A stretch of DNA of 64,000 nt from Seriola aureovittata (Eukaryota > Chordata > Actinopteri > Carangiformes > Carangidae), in NCBI RefSeq assembly GCF_021018895.1, contig NC_079387.1, positions 8,460,083 through 8,524,082 of the forward strand, written 5' to 3'. The translations under genes were made by a program, and so were the position numbers. This document shows, piece by piece, positions 25,452 through 37,599 of this stretch (position 1 is the stretch's first letter; each line of letters begins with the position of its first letter). The notes under the pieces were generated by a model that did not search any database, was not told the origin of the DNA, and worked only from the letters and a program-made list of their open reading frames with translations.

Positions 25452-28135
25452 ATTTGATTTCACATCTATTCACTAAGAGACAAAAGATGTTATCCCCTCT
25501 TAGCTGCTCATCAAAGAAGTTGACAGATTAATGTGCTTGATCGCACTTGTTTACCTCTTTAATTTGTGAAGCGGTGACACCAAAACGCTTTCTCCCTCTA
25601 TCTGTTTTCATGCTTATTGTCATTTTGCACATAAAATGGAAATGACAGAAATGTGGGAAAAAAAAAGTTTGAAATTGTGTATAAAAACAGCCAGTTCCAG
25701 AAATTTAAAAAACAAGCAAAACTTCTTAATTAGTGAAAATAAATAAATTTTACGCTTGGCTGAGGTGGAAAAGTTAGCAAAAGAAAAAAAAAGGAGAAAA
25801 ACAATGGGGTATAAATAACACCAGACAGCCGAAACACTCAGAAGATAAAGAGGTGCTTGTCCTCCAGATGTTTTATAATTGCTTTTTAAATTCAATTTAA
25901 CTCATTGCCTGTGGGGCATACGGAGGTAGACCACCACCGCGTCTTGAGACTTTCTGCTGTTTAGTGGTGAAGACTGATTGGTTGACTGTCGGAACCAGCA
26001 TTCAGCTTTTCTTAAAAGTAGATATTAACGGGCATAATTAAAAACCGAATTCATTAATATTCCTAAAACAGTAACATGTACTGAAACAGAGCCATTGAGG
26101 TATTATTGCTGTGGCAGCAAAAAATGTGAGAGTGAACCGAAACAGAAAAGTTACGGGCCAAAAAACCAACACAATGAGCTGAAAGACACTAAAACGCTCC
26201 ATGAAGCTGAGGAAAACTGCAGGTGGGTGATAATTCCCTGCGGGTGCGTCACTACAAATAACACCTTTCACAGTCATTTAATCCATCGTTCATATAAAAA
26301 TATTCATTATAGCAGATTTAAGACTCTTTCGCAGCCTGAAGACAAAATAACTTCATCCACGAGCAACACCCAGCTCTTTGTTTAAGCCGTTGATAGAGGA
26401 ACACGGTTGAGGCGGCAGGAGCAGTTAAAGGAAGAACAGTTTAGACAGGAGCATTTATCATGCAGAGGTGCAATCAGGCTGAACTTCTAAGTGGCAAAAA
26501 AGAGGATAATTAGCAGGAAAGCCTTTTGTGTTGACGTGTGCGTCTGTCTCCTGTTTGCGGGCATGTTGGAGTGGGAGACGGTGTGTCGCAACAACTCTGC
26601 GCACCAAATATCACCAGTCCGTCATATCCGGTGTTTTTGACTATTTATTTCTGTGAAATTGTTGTAAACCACATCCCACTGTGCCTACTTTCCAACCTGC
26701 GTAGAGAGGGGTTATAATAGCGAATGAAAGGAACGGGAAAGGATGGGAACACCGCCACACCTGCTGTGCAGTTCTGTGCAGTGCACTTTGGTCAATTGAG
26801 GCTGACAGTAGAGAAATTGCTACCTCAGCCTGCTCTGAGGACTGAAACCCAAACCTGACACTTTCGCTGCAGATGTTAGTCCCTGTGTTTGGGAAAAACT
26901 TGCACCACATGAGAACACAACGGACCAGGTGAACAACATGCACACAGCATTGGGTAATAGTTTTACTAAATTCACTAAACGGGTTCTCCAGGGGAAAAAA
27001 AGGATTTTCAAAGCTGAAGCTGAAGCTGAAGCTATCCTCCAGTTTGCTGCTGTGGTTTTGAGATGTTTTCTATTCATTCTGAATGTTATGTTTTTTAGTT
27101 TTCATTGTCTTCCCCCTGTAGCAGGAAGGGAGGGCTGACATCTTTATTTTGAGTGCAGTTTTCAGGGGAGGTATCCCTACTTTTTTTTTTTTCTTTTAAA
27201 AGGAAGAAGAATTAGGAGAGGCAAACTGCGTGATGTTGCTCCCTCATGTAAACTCGTTTAAATAAATCATGTCTCCTCTGAAAGGCTCAGTGCTGTTACC
27301 CAAGCCTCAGCTGGGCAGAGAAAGATAGGCCTCCCTCTGTTATTCTCTTTCTTGCTCTTTCTGCCTCTGTCTGTCTCCACGTCACATCATCATGGATGCT
27401 CCATGCCAAACTGCAGAGACAAAAAATGTTGGACAGTTCCTCCTACGTCCTTAATTTTCTGTCCGTTTCGTCTCCCTCTGCCGTCTGTGTTTACTCTCCC
27501 AGAGGAATAAAAGAGAAAAATGTGAACCTTTCAACAGAGCACAAGCAAACAGGCTGCCCAAAACATAACAGACACAGAAGGAAGATAGTGGGCAGCTTCC
27601 TGAAGACAAAAGGGAACTTAATAGTTGAGGCCAACTAGAGGACAGTTTTCATGTTCCTTTTGAAAGTTTCATACGTCTTCTGAGTCAAACGATGTTAAAC
27701 CGACTGCACCACGCCTTCCTGAAGGCTAGTAATCTGCCGTCAGTGCTGCAAATATGTACAAGTGGAGGTTCCCCAAAACGGTTACAGCAGGAGAATAAAA
27801 GTCAAAGAAACTATTTACATCCAGCCGGTACTTTAGCGCAGTCAGTCACAGATGCTGTCCTAACCTCTTTGTACTGGGCCGTTTACTCTCCCCTGGCGTC
27901 GAGATCTCCAGATTCTACGTGATTTCTACGAAATGAATCTAAGTAAGTCAGATAGCAGCAAGCATTTCTCTCTTATTCGACAGTTTATACTGCGACAAAG
28001 GAGGTGAAATCAAACAGCTAATAAGCTACTTACTCCCCCCGGCTCGAAGGAATACACTGATCATAGCGATTCAGTTGAAATTAATTGGTTTTGCTGCATA
28101 ATTTTGTTGTTTTTAATGCTATTGAGACCAGGCCT
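25452..28135. other. Intergenic, no gene seen
   Basis: Contains a small (GAAGCT)n run near 27012-27034 and a T-run at about 27181-27192. Several 60-100-codon frames exist but none has a motif or convincing splice context. Confidence 0.45.
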
Positions 28136-28420
28136 TAAGAGTCGCTGCTGGTTGCCTGCCAACCTGCGGTGAAAAATTTCAGCAAATCACCACACCAAGC
28201 CAAGACATAGTCTGGTACATTAACTAGAAGCTGCACTGAAGGGGGTAAAACCACTTGAGGTTTTATTCAAGAAACACAATATGTTTGATGGATAGCTAAG
28301 CTAACAATCTCCTAGCTGTGGCTTCATATTTAGCGCACAGATATGAGAGTTGTATTGATGTTCTCATCTAAATCTGGGCCAAAAAGCGAATAAGTACATT
28401 TCTCAAAATGTCTAAAAAGT
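28136..28420 (+). mobile_element. Fold-back / MITE-like teleost repeat, copy 2
   Basis: The right arm shares segments directly with the copy at 7.5 kb: gtggcttcatattta versus gtagcttcatattta, cacagatatgagagt versus cacagacatgagagt, and aagcgaataag versus aagcaaataag. The core has gctggttgcctgccaacc and ccaagccaagacatagtc, which I recall from the middle of the same element in inverted arrangement. No transposase is encoded. Confidence 0.65.
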
Positions 28421-31400
28421 CGAACAACTGTGAGCTGAAAGCTTTGATTTTCCCCCAGCAGTCCAAAGTTCACTTAAGATTAGAATTAACTGTAGAAGGT
28501 GAAAAATTTAAAGCAAATACAATACATATGCTCTTAGAGAAAAATGAAAAGAAAAAAGAAAGGGCATAATAGGGGCCACATTTAGAAAGCATCAGTGCAG
28601 GAGAGTATATATATTATATTCAGGGAAATGATGCATTCCCTCGGTCTCTGTGTGATTCCTGATTCTAACACACATGAATCACACGCAGCGATAGTCCAGA
28701 CGCTCCATGTGCTGTGAACTCTATTTCAGCATCGTCACCAAACTTTTGTTAACAGAGCGAGTGTATACCTTTCTGCCACTAAGTGTAGTGCATCAGCAAA
28801 TGCACCATGTTGCTGCTCTGTAATGGAAGGAGCAGGAATAGCTAAGAGAACCTCCTCCAGTGTGTATGTGTGTGTATCTGTGTGTGTCTGTGTGTGTGAC
28901 CCCAAGTGAGCTGGAGGATTTTTCAGGGTATGAATAAAATACGGGACAGAACGTATAGCTGTAACATGTTCTATGTCGTCGGCCTGTTAACTGTGTCAGA
29001 GCATGAACAGAAAAGGTTTCGGTATTCATTCAGTTTCCTGAGTCTGTGTTTATGTGTTGAAAATGATTGAGTCAGTCAGAGAGACAGGCAGATTATATAC
29101 ATGCACGCAGACACGTTTGTACTTTCGGATTTAATGGGGTAGTGAAAGCTTTGAAAATAATTATAGCGAGCCAGGAGGGTTGAGCTAGGTTAGAAGAGCA
29201 GGTGTTAATTGCTAATTTTCTGAGGGTTGAGCAACAGTCGGTGATTTTTGCCAAGTGCCATCATCTTCCTTGAGTGCAACATGCCTTAATTGCACATTCT
29301 TGTTGGCAGGAGGAAACATGCTAAATCCAAATGCCATTTGGAAACCTTTTGGAATACACTGCTATGACTGGGTGCTCTCCATGTTTCTGTCATTGTTGCT
29401 CACGGAGAAGTAAATGCCAATTTATTTAGTCTCCTGAGTAAGTCTGCTTGCTTTGCTAAAGCTGATTTTTGTATTATTTCAGCATCAACCCAGCATATTT
29501 AAAAAGAACAACACCACTGGATGTGGTCGGTTATATTCTGAGGTTTGTGTTTATCCATATTAGATAAAAAACATACTTACTATCTTTTGGTTTTCACTAA
29601 CTCCTAAGAAAAAATATCTGGCTCTTGAATGGCTGAATGCTCCAATTTAACCAACTGGTCCCTAACCTTGGCTGTCGGACGTTTGATGCAAGTAGTGCAC
29701 AGTCATTTTTAGAGCTTTTTCACTGAAAAGACCTGCTACAGCAGTGTGACTGAAGCGATAATCACCTAATTATTTGATCCACTGATAATATAAGAATATT
29801 GATGAGTGCAGCTTTAATTTTGATATGGCAGCTTTTTCGTTTTGCGACTCAGCGTCTTTTTTGTACCTTCTGATATAAAACAATAATGATATAGTCTATA
29901 TCCAGGTCGTAAAAGCTTTTGCAGTGAGTGTTTAAAACTCCCTGCGTCTGGTCTGGTCTGTCTTTTCCTGGGAAGAATCCTCTAGCTTACAGGAAGTGAT
30001 GCATTTTACATTTGCAGTTTGTTTTGAATAAATAAAACATAGAATAAAATGAAGAGCAACAGCCGCCACTAAAAAAACAAGTAAACAGATAACGAAAAGC
30101 AGCCATCTGTTTTAGGTTTTCATTCACATCAGCAATCATTTTTAAAAGATTTTTTTTTCTTTTTCTTTTTTTCAGCTGTTTGGAAACTTTATTCTTTGAC
30201 TTGACATGCCAGGATTTAGCTGCCTACAATATCTGAGCAGATTTGTACAGCAACCCTCGCCTGTGCCGTGGAGTCATGCACATGAGCCCACAGGCTGAAC
30301 TGCTGAGTAAATAACAACTAAATAAAAGAGACTGTTGAGCTGCTGATGATGCCCTTACCCACTTTATACTGGGATTGCATCATGAAAACATCAGCTGTTG
30401 CGTTTCACTCGCCCACCAGCTTCCACCGGCTGCCATGAGCTGCTGGTCTGTAGCCAGCAGACAACACCGAAAAGACAGATTGCAGTCATCACTTACATGC
30501 AGAGCCTCGCTTCTGCAGGAACAATTCTCTCAAAACTCAGTGCTGTGCAGACAGCGCTGAAATTCCTACTTTACTTGGGCTTGTGCAAACCCCCCGAAAG
30601 CAAGCCAATTCAGAAATAACAAGAGGCAAAATGTCCAAAATGAAAATGAGTGGATGCTAAAAAAAGAAAAAGGAAAAGAGGAAAAAAAAAACATCTCGGT
30701 TGACATTCAGGAAACAATCTGTAAAGGTGCCAGGTTTCACACAGAACGTGACCAGTTTATAAAATAAAAACTACTGTACACAAAAGAGTTTTCAATGGAT
30801 ATGAGCAGCTGTTACAATTATATACCCTCCCTTTATAGGCAATAATGGTACTGAGGCATATACGAAGACACATAAATATAACGGCTCATTGTCGAAGTCC
30901 ACTTGAAGATAATTGACTAGTTTCTGCTGAATCCTCCAAACAATAAAGCGTTGTTGAAAATACAAGGCAGTAAACAGCAGCCTGGAACATCTGCATGGAA
31001 ATAAATAAAACGCTCACCTGGGAACGTCGCCTGAGAAAACACTAACCCGAGCTATGAGCTTATCAGACGACCCGGTGCCAGCCCAGAGAGCACACAGCCC
31101 GGTCACTGTGAACGGATACACATCGTCAGTTCTTGTCAAAAAATAACACGAGGCCTGTTGCACTCAGGCCACAGCAGAACCAAGCCGTGTTTCTCAGCTC
31201 ATTACAGAGCAACAGTCTGCCTTATTGGTGTCACAAAGCAACACCTTCGAGCGCTCACACACCCCAAACAGCTTCCCCTTCTCAAAGTATACTTTCATTT
31301 ATCTAACCAGGGAAAGGTTTTGTTAGGACTTTAACTTTACTTTAATACTTTAATATTTCAACAGAGGTCTTCAACAGCCGGTGACTGAGCGGCTCTTCTA

Positions 31401-31679
31401 CAGGGAACCGGGTTTAATGGATGCGGAGTTCTTGATCATGGCTGTTGAGGTCAAAGGGAGGGTTACTCACTCCATGATCATGACAGTTGTTGAGAATGCC
31501 CTCAGTAGATAAAAGGCAGCATTTGTTGTTCATAAAAACAACATAAAAATTAACTGGTATCCCTTGGTATCGAAGCAGGAAATGACACTTTGACTGCAAA
31601 GTCATGAGGAGGTGGATAGGTAAGACCTGTGTTCGCTCCCTATCTCACAAACAGTTATATTTACATGCAGCGTTTCTCA
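28421..31679. other. Intergenic, no gene seen
   Basis: Imperfect TG repeat at about 28859-28898, and T and A runs near 30150 and 30660-30690. No coding exon was recognised. Confidence 0.45.
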
Positions 31680-32110
31680 ATAAAACTAATTGGGGCTGTT
31701 AGCAGCTAAGCACACACACACCATGCAGTGTAAACCATAGCTACTGAGGTCACAGCACCGGGGATTAAAACTGCTACAAGCAATACTTTTTATATTAATT
31801 ATATTATTATTTGTACGTGAAAGTGGTTGTTCATAGTGAGGAGCTCACAGACTCTGCAGTTCCCCTCGGCTCTGCAAGCATTATACTGCCTATAACTCAT
31901 CGTTTTGGTTGCATGACCCGCAACTAAAACGTCAGTCTCTCATCTACCAAACACAAACCAGCAGATAAACACAGTTAGCAACTCGCTGTGGAAGAAAGTT
32001 GAATATTTAGCAGCTAAAGAGACAGATACTTTCCCTCAGGAGTCAGTGGGGACCAGAGCAGAGCGAAAGGGAGGGATAATGTTGGACTTTGGACCTAAAA
32101 TGAATTCTAA
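31680..32110. mobile_element. Probable interspersed teleost repeat
   Basis: Contains tttagcagctaaagagacag, ctttccctcaggagtcag and gggaccagagcagagc, followed by tgttggactttgg. I recognise these in this order from a repeat that is common in percomorph genomes. The class is unknown to me, and termini and strand could not be set. Confidence 0.45.
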
Positions 32111-32898
32111 TGTTGCTCCATATATGCTAAACAAGAAACCATTTTCTAACAAGTTCGCCGTTTCATTTAATTACGGCTAAGCTAATGCAACAGCCCATCT
32201 TCTTCTTCTCCCCTGCCTTTTGCCGGACCGACACACTTCTCAGCAAGTTACCACCACCAACTGTGTTATCAGTGGGAGAGTGAAACTGTCAGTCCTGGAA
32301 CGTGTATTTCAAACCCCCCAATGCTCGCGCACGTGTCCTTGTGTTTGTGCTAGTAGAATGTGTGATACAAACAAAAAAAGGGACCTTTAACTTACAATCT
32401 GCTGATAACATCTGGTGGAAATAATTAAAGATCATAAGCTAATTCTCTAATCATGATATCTTATTGCTTCCTGTAAGTGAGAGATGAGGGTCAGATACAG
32501 AATACAGCACCTGGAGCTGGTGGGAAGCAAGATCTCACTGCGAGGATTTTTCTGTAACAATAGTTTTGTTTTACTCTTTATTTTTCCACACAAATTAGTG
32601 TGGGAAAGTTTGCAGGAATTAATTTTGCAGCCAGCATGTGACATGCACGAACGTGCTAAAGGAAGTAGAGAAAATAGACTCCAAGGTCTCGATGGGGTCT
32701 CTGAGAATGACAATTTGTGGTGCTAGCACTAAGGCAAAAAGAAAAAAAACAAGAAGAGGCTATGAAGGTTTAAGTTTGTGCAGCCTGTTAAATGCTAAAT
32801 AATAGGTGTGAATTACAGTAGTTAGAATAGGCTGAGTGAGTCATTTCCCCATTAGCAAGACATGGTGTTGTGATGTGATCTGTGGATACAGCATGAAA
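32111..32898. other. Intergenic, no gene seen
   Basis: No recognised coding exon or repeat. The opposing frames at 32447-32726 are unsupported. Confidence 0.45.
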
Positions 32899-32905
32899 TG
32901 TGTGT

Positions 32906-32938
<33 letters not shown>

Positions 32939-32951
32939 GGGGGGGGGGGGG
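32899..32951 (+). repeat. (TG)n followed by G14
   Basis: About 39 bp of TG repeat with one TC interruption runs directly into fourteen consecutive G residues. Confidence 0.96.
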
Positions 32952-33409
32952 TGTCATGTAAGCAGCACATGGTAAGCAACGTGTTTCCATCTTCACTGTC
33001 AATACTAGCTCTATTTCAGCCACAGATTTTGAAAGCTAACACTGGAGTCCCTTGCCTTGCTGTCAGGTCAGTATTTAATCAATATGTGAGCATCTCTATT
33101 CTATATCTATCTAGGCAGACATGTAATTACATGTTTGGCCCCTTTAAGATACATATGCTAAATCAGAACAGTGATTTATGGATCACTTGAACAGTTTGGA
33201 TCGTTGATTCGGGCCAGTGAGTCTGAATCTGAACGTCCTTCTGCTTCTGCTTTGGTATCAGGTACCAACACACTGGTCGATTCACACCCAAAACTAAAAG
33301 CCTAACATGATGTACAGCATACACTATTTTAATATGGTGCATCCTTTCAATCCAATTGGTAGCAGCGTGTTTTGCAGTAATAAGACGGTTAGCAGGCTGA
33401 TGTCATTTA

Positions 33410-33760
33410 GCCAGCAACTCTTCCCAGGGGAATCCCAGGTGCCCCCTGGCCAGCTGAGAGCTCCACCCGCATGTTCTGGATGTCTGTGCAGAACACTTAC
33501 AAAGGGAGGCACACAGGGAGCTTCCTTCCCAAGCACTAAAATAACCACAGTGGAGACAACATCTACGGTGCAGTTGCTCCCACACCTGACCAAAAGCAGG
33601 ACCTTAGACCTGGAGGTGCTGATGCACATCACACTCAGCCGAGGAACTGCTCCATAGCACATCACGGTCCACTGAAGTCAGAAGGACAGTGTCATCGGCA
33701 AAGAGCAGATAAGACCCTAATGTCAATGAACTGGACTCTCCCCAGACCTGAGCTGCACCT
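33410..33760 (-). mobile_element. Non-LTR retrotransposon (LINE) fragment, reverse transcriptase and 3' region
   Basis: On the minus strand, about 33650-33725 reads YLLFADDTVLLTSVDRDV, the reverse transcriptase active-site box in its F-A-D-D form. It is followed by CISTSRSKVLLL, which corresponds to the downstream ISTSKSE-type block. At lower coordinates, cacctgggattcccctggg and aagagttgctgg match the 3'-most coding part of the same kind of element. The order is correct but internal parts are missing and the frame is broken. The opposing 113-116-codon frames here are remnants or shadows of this element. Confidence 0.8.
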
Positions 33761-34355
33761 TTAAATGTCACAAAGAGAAAAGAGGGAACAAGGTGAATCT
33801 GTTGTCCATTTTATATGTGCTTTGCCTTTACGCCGACGAGACACAACTGCTGCTTGGAGCTTAGAGGGACCAAATGGCGTCCAGGAGTGACCTGGACAGT
33901 CTGTACTTTTTTTTTCCAAATCCATAAAAAAAAAAAAAAAACACACACACATACACATCTAGGTCACTTCCGTGAGCCCCGTGATTCACCAGGACTGAAT
34001 CCATAAAGTTTTAAATAACCTCCAGCTGTTTCTCAATAGTACACATCTTCCTATCTGCTCTATGACAAAATATGGAGCACAGAAACAAAACAGCGGTGAA
34101 TTAGTGCTGTCAACAGCACACAAATCATTTTAATTGCATACTCTATGACCCTAAAGTACACAGAGACAATGACATAGGCTGTGAGGTTACAGTTCTGTTA
34201 GGTGGGAGGGCACTGTGTGTAGGTGTGTGTGAGAGAGTGTGGTAGGGAAATCAATATTTCATCTCATCAGGTGTTTATCTGAGGGGCCATGCAGTTAGAG
34301 GAGAGTTGGGGGAATGCACATTACACTAACAGGTCAAGGTCCTTCACATATAATG

Positions 34356-34362
<7 letters not shown>
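33761..34362. other. Intergenic, no gene seen
   Basis: A17 run with a short CA tail at about 33925-33953, and short TG/GA stretches. No gene seen. Confidence 0.45.

Positions 34363-34394
<32 letters not shown>
34363..34394 (+). repeat. (AG)n microsatellite
   Basis: About 31 bp of AG repeat following a short CA repeat. Confidence 0.95.
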
Positions 34395-34397
<3 letters not shown>

Positions 34398-34860
34398 AAC
34401 AAACACACTTTCTATTCTTGTGAAGACATTTGGTCCTCATAAAGACAGAGACATGCTCACACACTTACACACACATGCATACTGTAATAGCAGTGGGTAA
34501 CCCTTAGTAATCCCTCGGCCTTCTCTGTCTCTCCCAAGCAGCTGTGTCACTCATCCCTCGTGCCTCTGAGTGTGTGTGCAGATGTGTGTGTGTGTGATCC
34601 CAGAGGGATTCGACAGCAGCATCGCTGACAGTGATGATAGCCGACAGATTATTACTAGCCGTGTGCACTCATGTACACGCATGTAGGTTAAAGCGACCCA
34701 CTGTGTGCATTTACACCCAGACAGGGAGGGGTGAAATTCATTTTTTGCCGGCAGATTTGCCGATATTGTTGATGGTTAAATGCTTCTGAACAGTTATAAG
34801 TATTTCACTTGATGGACAGAAATGAAACCGACTCAAACCGTGCAAAGATGATAAACAACC

Positions 34861-34865
<5 letters not shown>

Positions 34866-34918
<53 letters not shown>
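34866..34918 (+). repeat. (GT)n microsatellite
   Basis: About 52 bp of pure GT repeat. Confidence 0.96.
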
Positions 34919-34919
<1 letters not shown>

Positions 34920-35499
34920 GAGTGAGTGAAGGGATGTGGGAGGAATAAAAAATGCCAAGCAGTACACAGTTGCATTGACAAGTGCAGCATGTGTCTGTGC
35001 TTGTGTTCAAATCTGTGCTGCAAGGATGCAGCATATGCAGTTCTACATGGATACATATTTTACATGTTGCTCATGACAAGCGGCGGCATATTTATGCACA
35101 GAATATTAAAAATGGGACGTTGTAGGAAAACTAAACATGAAAAAACTACAGGGAAACACAGAGGATCTCCAACGTCCAATGTCAAAGTTTCAGTCTGGAC
35201 CAAAGGGCAGACCAATGAAAAGAAGATGTCAAACAGACCACCTACATTAAAAATACAACTAAATAAATATAAATAAAAACTACACTGCAAACAACAGTAG
35301 AAATACAATATTAGAACACCAACAACATAATGACAACATATACAATAAGTAAGACAGTCACTATACATGTTATCCAATCTTTGGCTCAGCAAACAGACCA
35401 TCAACTAATCTTCCTCCACATGCAATAGCAGCCAGTAAGTGAGCCTGCAATGAAAGCTTGGTGAGTACACTTCCATCCAACCAGCAAATCTCTATAAGC
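34919..35499. other. Intergenic, no gene seen
   Basis: AT-rich, with two unsupported opposing frames at 34926-35404. Confidence 0.4.
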
Positions 35500-35710
35500 G
35501 GTCAGGAAATAGACCATGACTTGGGAGCCGCAGGGTTCGGAAAGTGGCCCTGTGACAGGGCAATTGCTGGTCTGAAGCCCCCGGAGTGGCACAGGAAACC
35601 TGGGCAGGTGGAGGGAATGAATAAGACTCCCTGTGGCTACAACAACTACTGTTGACATGTCTTTGAGCAAGGCAGAGTACTGACTGCTCAGCAGCAGCGA
35701 AGAGGAGAAG
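35500..35710 (+). mobile_element. Possible tRNA-derived SINE remnant
   Basis: The pattern gagccgcagggttcgg, then ctgtgacagggcaattgctggtctgaagc, then about 100 bases later ctttgagcaaggc resembles a decayed teleost tRNA-SINE body. In those elements a B-box-like GGTTCGA segment precedes a ttgagcaaggca motif. Neither an intact A box nor a tail was found. Confidence 0.35.
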
Positions 35711-36285
35711 TTTCTTTTATGTGTGTGGCAATTTATCAATCAGAAAAACTGCAGTAATTGTGTACAACAATAAAAAGCAAGACTGGTACCAACAAAAACA
35801 TATGTATTAATAAAAAAACGAGAAAACAGGTTGATGAAACTTCAACTAGTTGGGAAAATGTTAATTATAAATGAGTGAGGGGATGTGTGAAATTTCCATC
35901 CCTGAGGCTGCTGTAAGAGTTAGTAAGAAGTAAGTGTTACAAGAACATGTTAACAAGGGTTAAACGAGACTTGAAGTTGATGATGTCTCATATCTCATTC
36001 TCTCTTCTTCCCTCATTGTCACATCTGTTGCAGGTGTTTGGTCGGGAAAAAGAAGCAGGAAGGAGTTTTAGAGAAATGTGGTACAGAAACAGTCAGTATT
36101 GTTGCATAGTAAAAACAATGGCCACAAATTAAGGTAAACACATCATATCCCGAACGCAGCAGACTTCCACTGCCACTGATACTGTAACTGACAGTAGTGA
36201 AGCCTTTCGTAGAAACCAGAGTAATAATCTGTATCTGAGATTAAAAGTGTGCTATGGGCCTTAATCCCACCCAGAGTGCGCGCAT
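35711..36285. other. Intergenic, no gene seen
   Basis: No recognised repeat or coding exon. Confidence 0.4.
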
Positions 36286-36294
36286 GCACACACA

Positions 36295-36341
<47 letters not shown>
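36286..36341 (+). repeat. (CA)n microsatellite
   Basis: About 56 bp of CA repeat with one TA interruption. Confidence 0.96.
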
Positions 36342-36343
<2 letters not shown>

Positions 36344-37599
36344 ATGAAGCCCAGCAGCATAAATCCCACTTAGCCAGCTCTAAAGCACGCTTTAATTGAA
36401 AGCATTTCACATATTTAAAAGGTGACCGTTGCACTGCAGCCTCCATCAATGGGGCGCTTGGACGACACATGAAGAGAATGCATGCGATGGATCAGAACGA
36501 AAGATTACAGGACTCCATACTGATATTTGACAGCCTTAACACATTGATTCCTATTCCTATTGATCCCTCAGGACTCTAGTGGGTCTATTTTTGACCTTTC
36601 CATGACCTCTCTAACTGCGTTCTTTGTCGCCTGAGGTCCCCCCAGATGCATGCGCAACAACAGCGAAATGTACCATTAGGTGTGTAGCTTCACGAGATTG
36701 AGTTCCCCATCATCACCTGACTCCACAGATTAGACGATAGTGAAATTGAGTGCCAGGGTTAAATCAAGTTGTAGGCTGGTTGGGCTTGTTTGTAGCCGGG
36801 GCGACGTGCGCCCGAGGCCACGGAGATGGAGCTCGTGAGTAACACCCCCTGTATCTTTAAATAAATCAGAAAAGCGCTGAGAGCAGAATAAGATCTAATA
36901 CACAGCAGGTAGCGAACAGAACAGAAATACAACCTGAAACATCAACGTTTAAAGCAGCAGGTGTGTCTTAATACACTGAATGCTAATTAGCAGCACAATT
37001 GATGATTGATCTCACAGTTATGTGAGGGGTAAAAATGGCACTAAATCGTAGCAGTTGGCTGTTAACAGCTCTATCCACATAGAAAACATCTGAAATTCCG
37101 CACTGGTAGTTTTCCTGCACAATAATAAAGGTGTATCTTGTTTTTAAAAGCAGTAAAATAACAGAAACGCAACAAAAATAGCTAAGTTTGCTTAAAGGAG
37201 CTTGCTAATGCAAAACTGTAATCTACCAAAAGCAGTTTTAAAGTGCTCATGTGCAAAGTTTCTTCATTCAATCTCAATTCTATGGTGTCGCTTTAAACTC
37301 AATATATAAATTTGTGCGCTGCAAATCTTTACTGATTGTCTTCTCGAGTTTTTCAATACTGCCATGTTTAGTCTCTTCTAAAGACAGCTGGAGACAGCTT
37401 CTTTCTGCAGCTACTACTTTCCTGAGAAGCATTTTGTCAGCTCATTCCTCAAAAATGTAGTGTTATTCGGTCTTACACATGGTTTTAGTCACCAGTGCGA
37501 GAGCTCATTGATGCTGCTGTTTAACAATGCAGCATTTGCAGGTTATGGTGTCAGTGGTGTCGATTAACACCCTGTTTGCAGTCACTGATAACACTCATC
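36342..37599. other. Intergenic, no established gene; small CpG-rich patch near 36795-36835
   Basis: Mostly AT-rich. A short patch with several CG dinucleotides (gccggggcgacgtgcgcccg) ends in ATGGAGCTC followed by a perfect gtgagt donor. That could be a first exon but is too short to claim. Nothing else is recognised. Confidence 0.35.

Noticed and set aside
33307..33665. Opposing frames of 116 and 113 codons
   Set aside because: They cover a broken LINE fragment. The minus frame contains the CISTSRSK relic, so this is retrotransposon debris and not a host gene.
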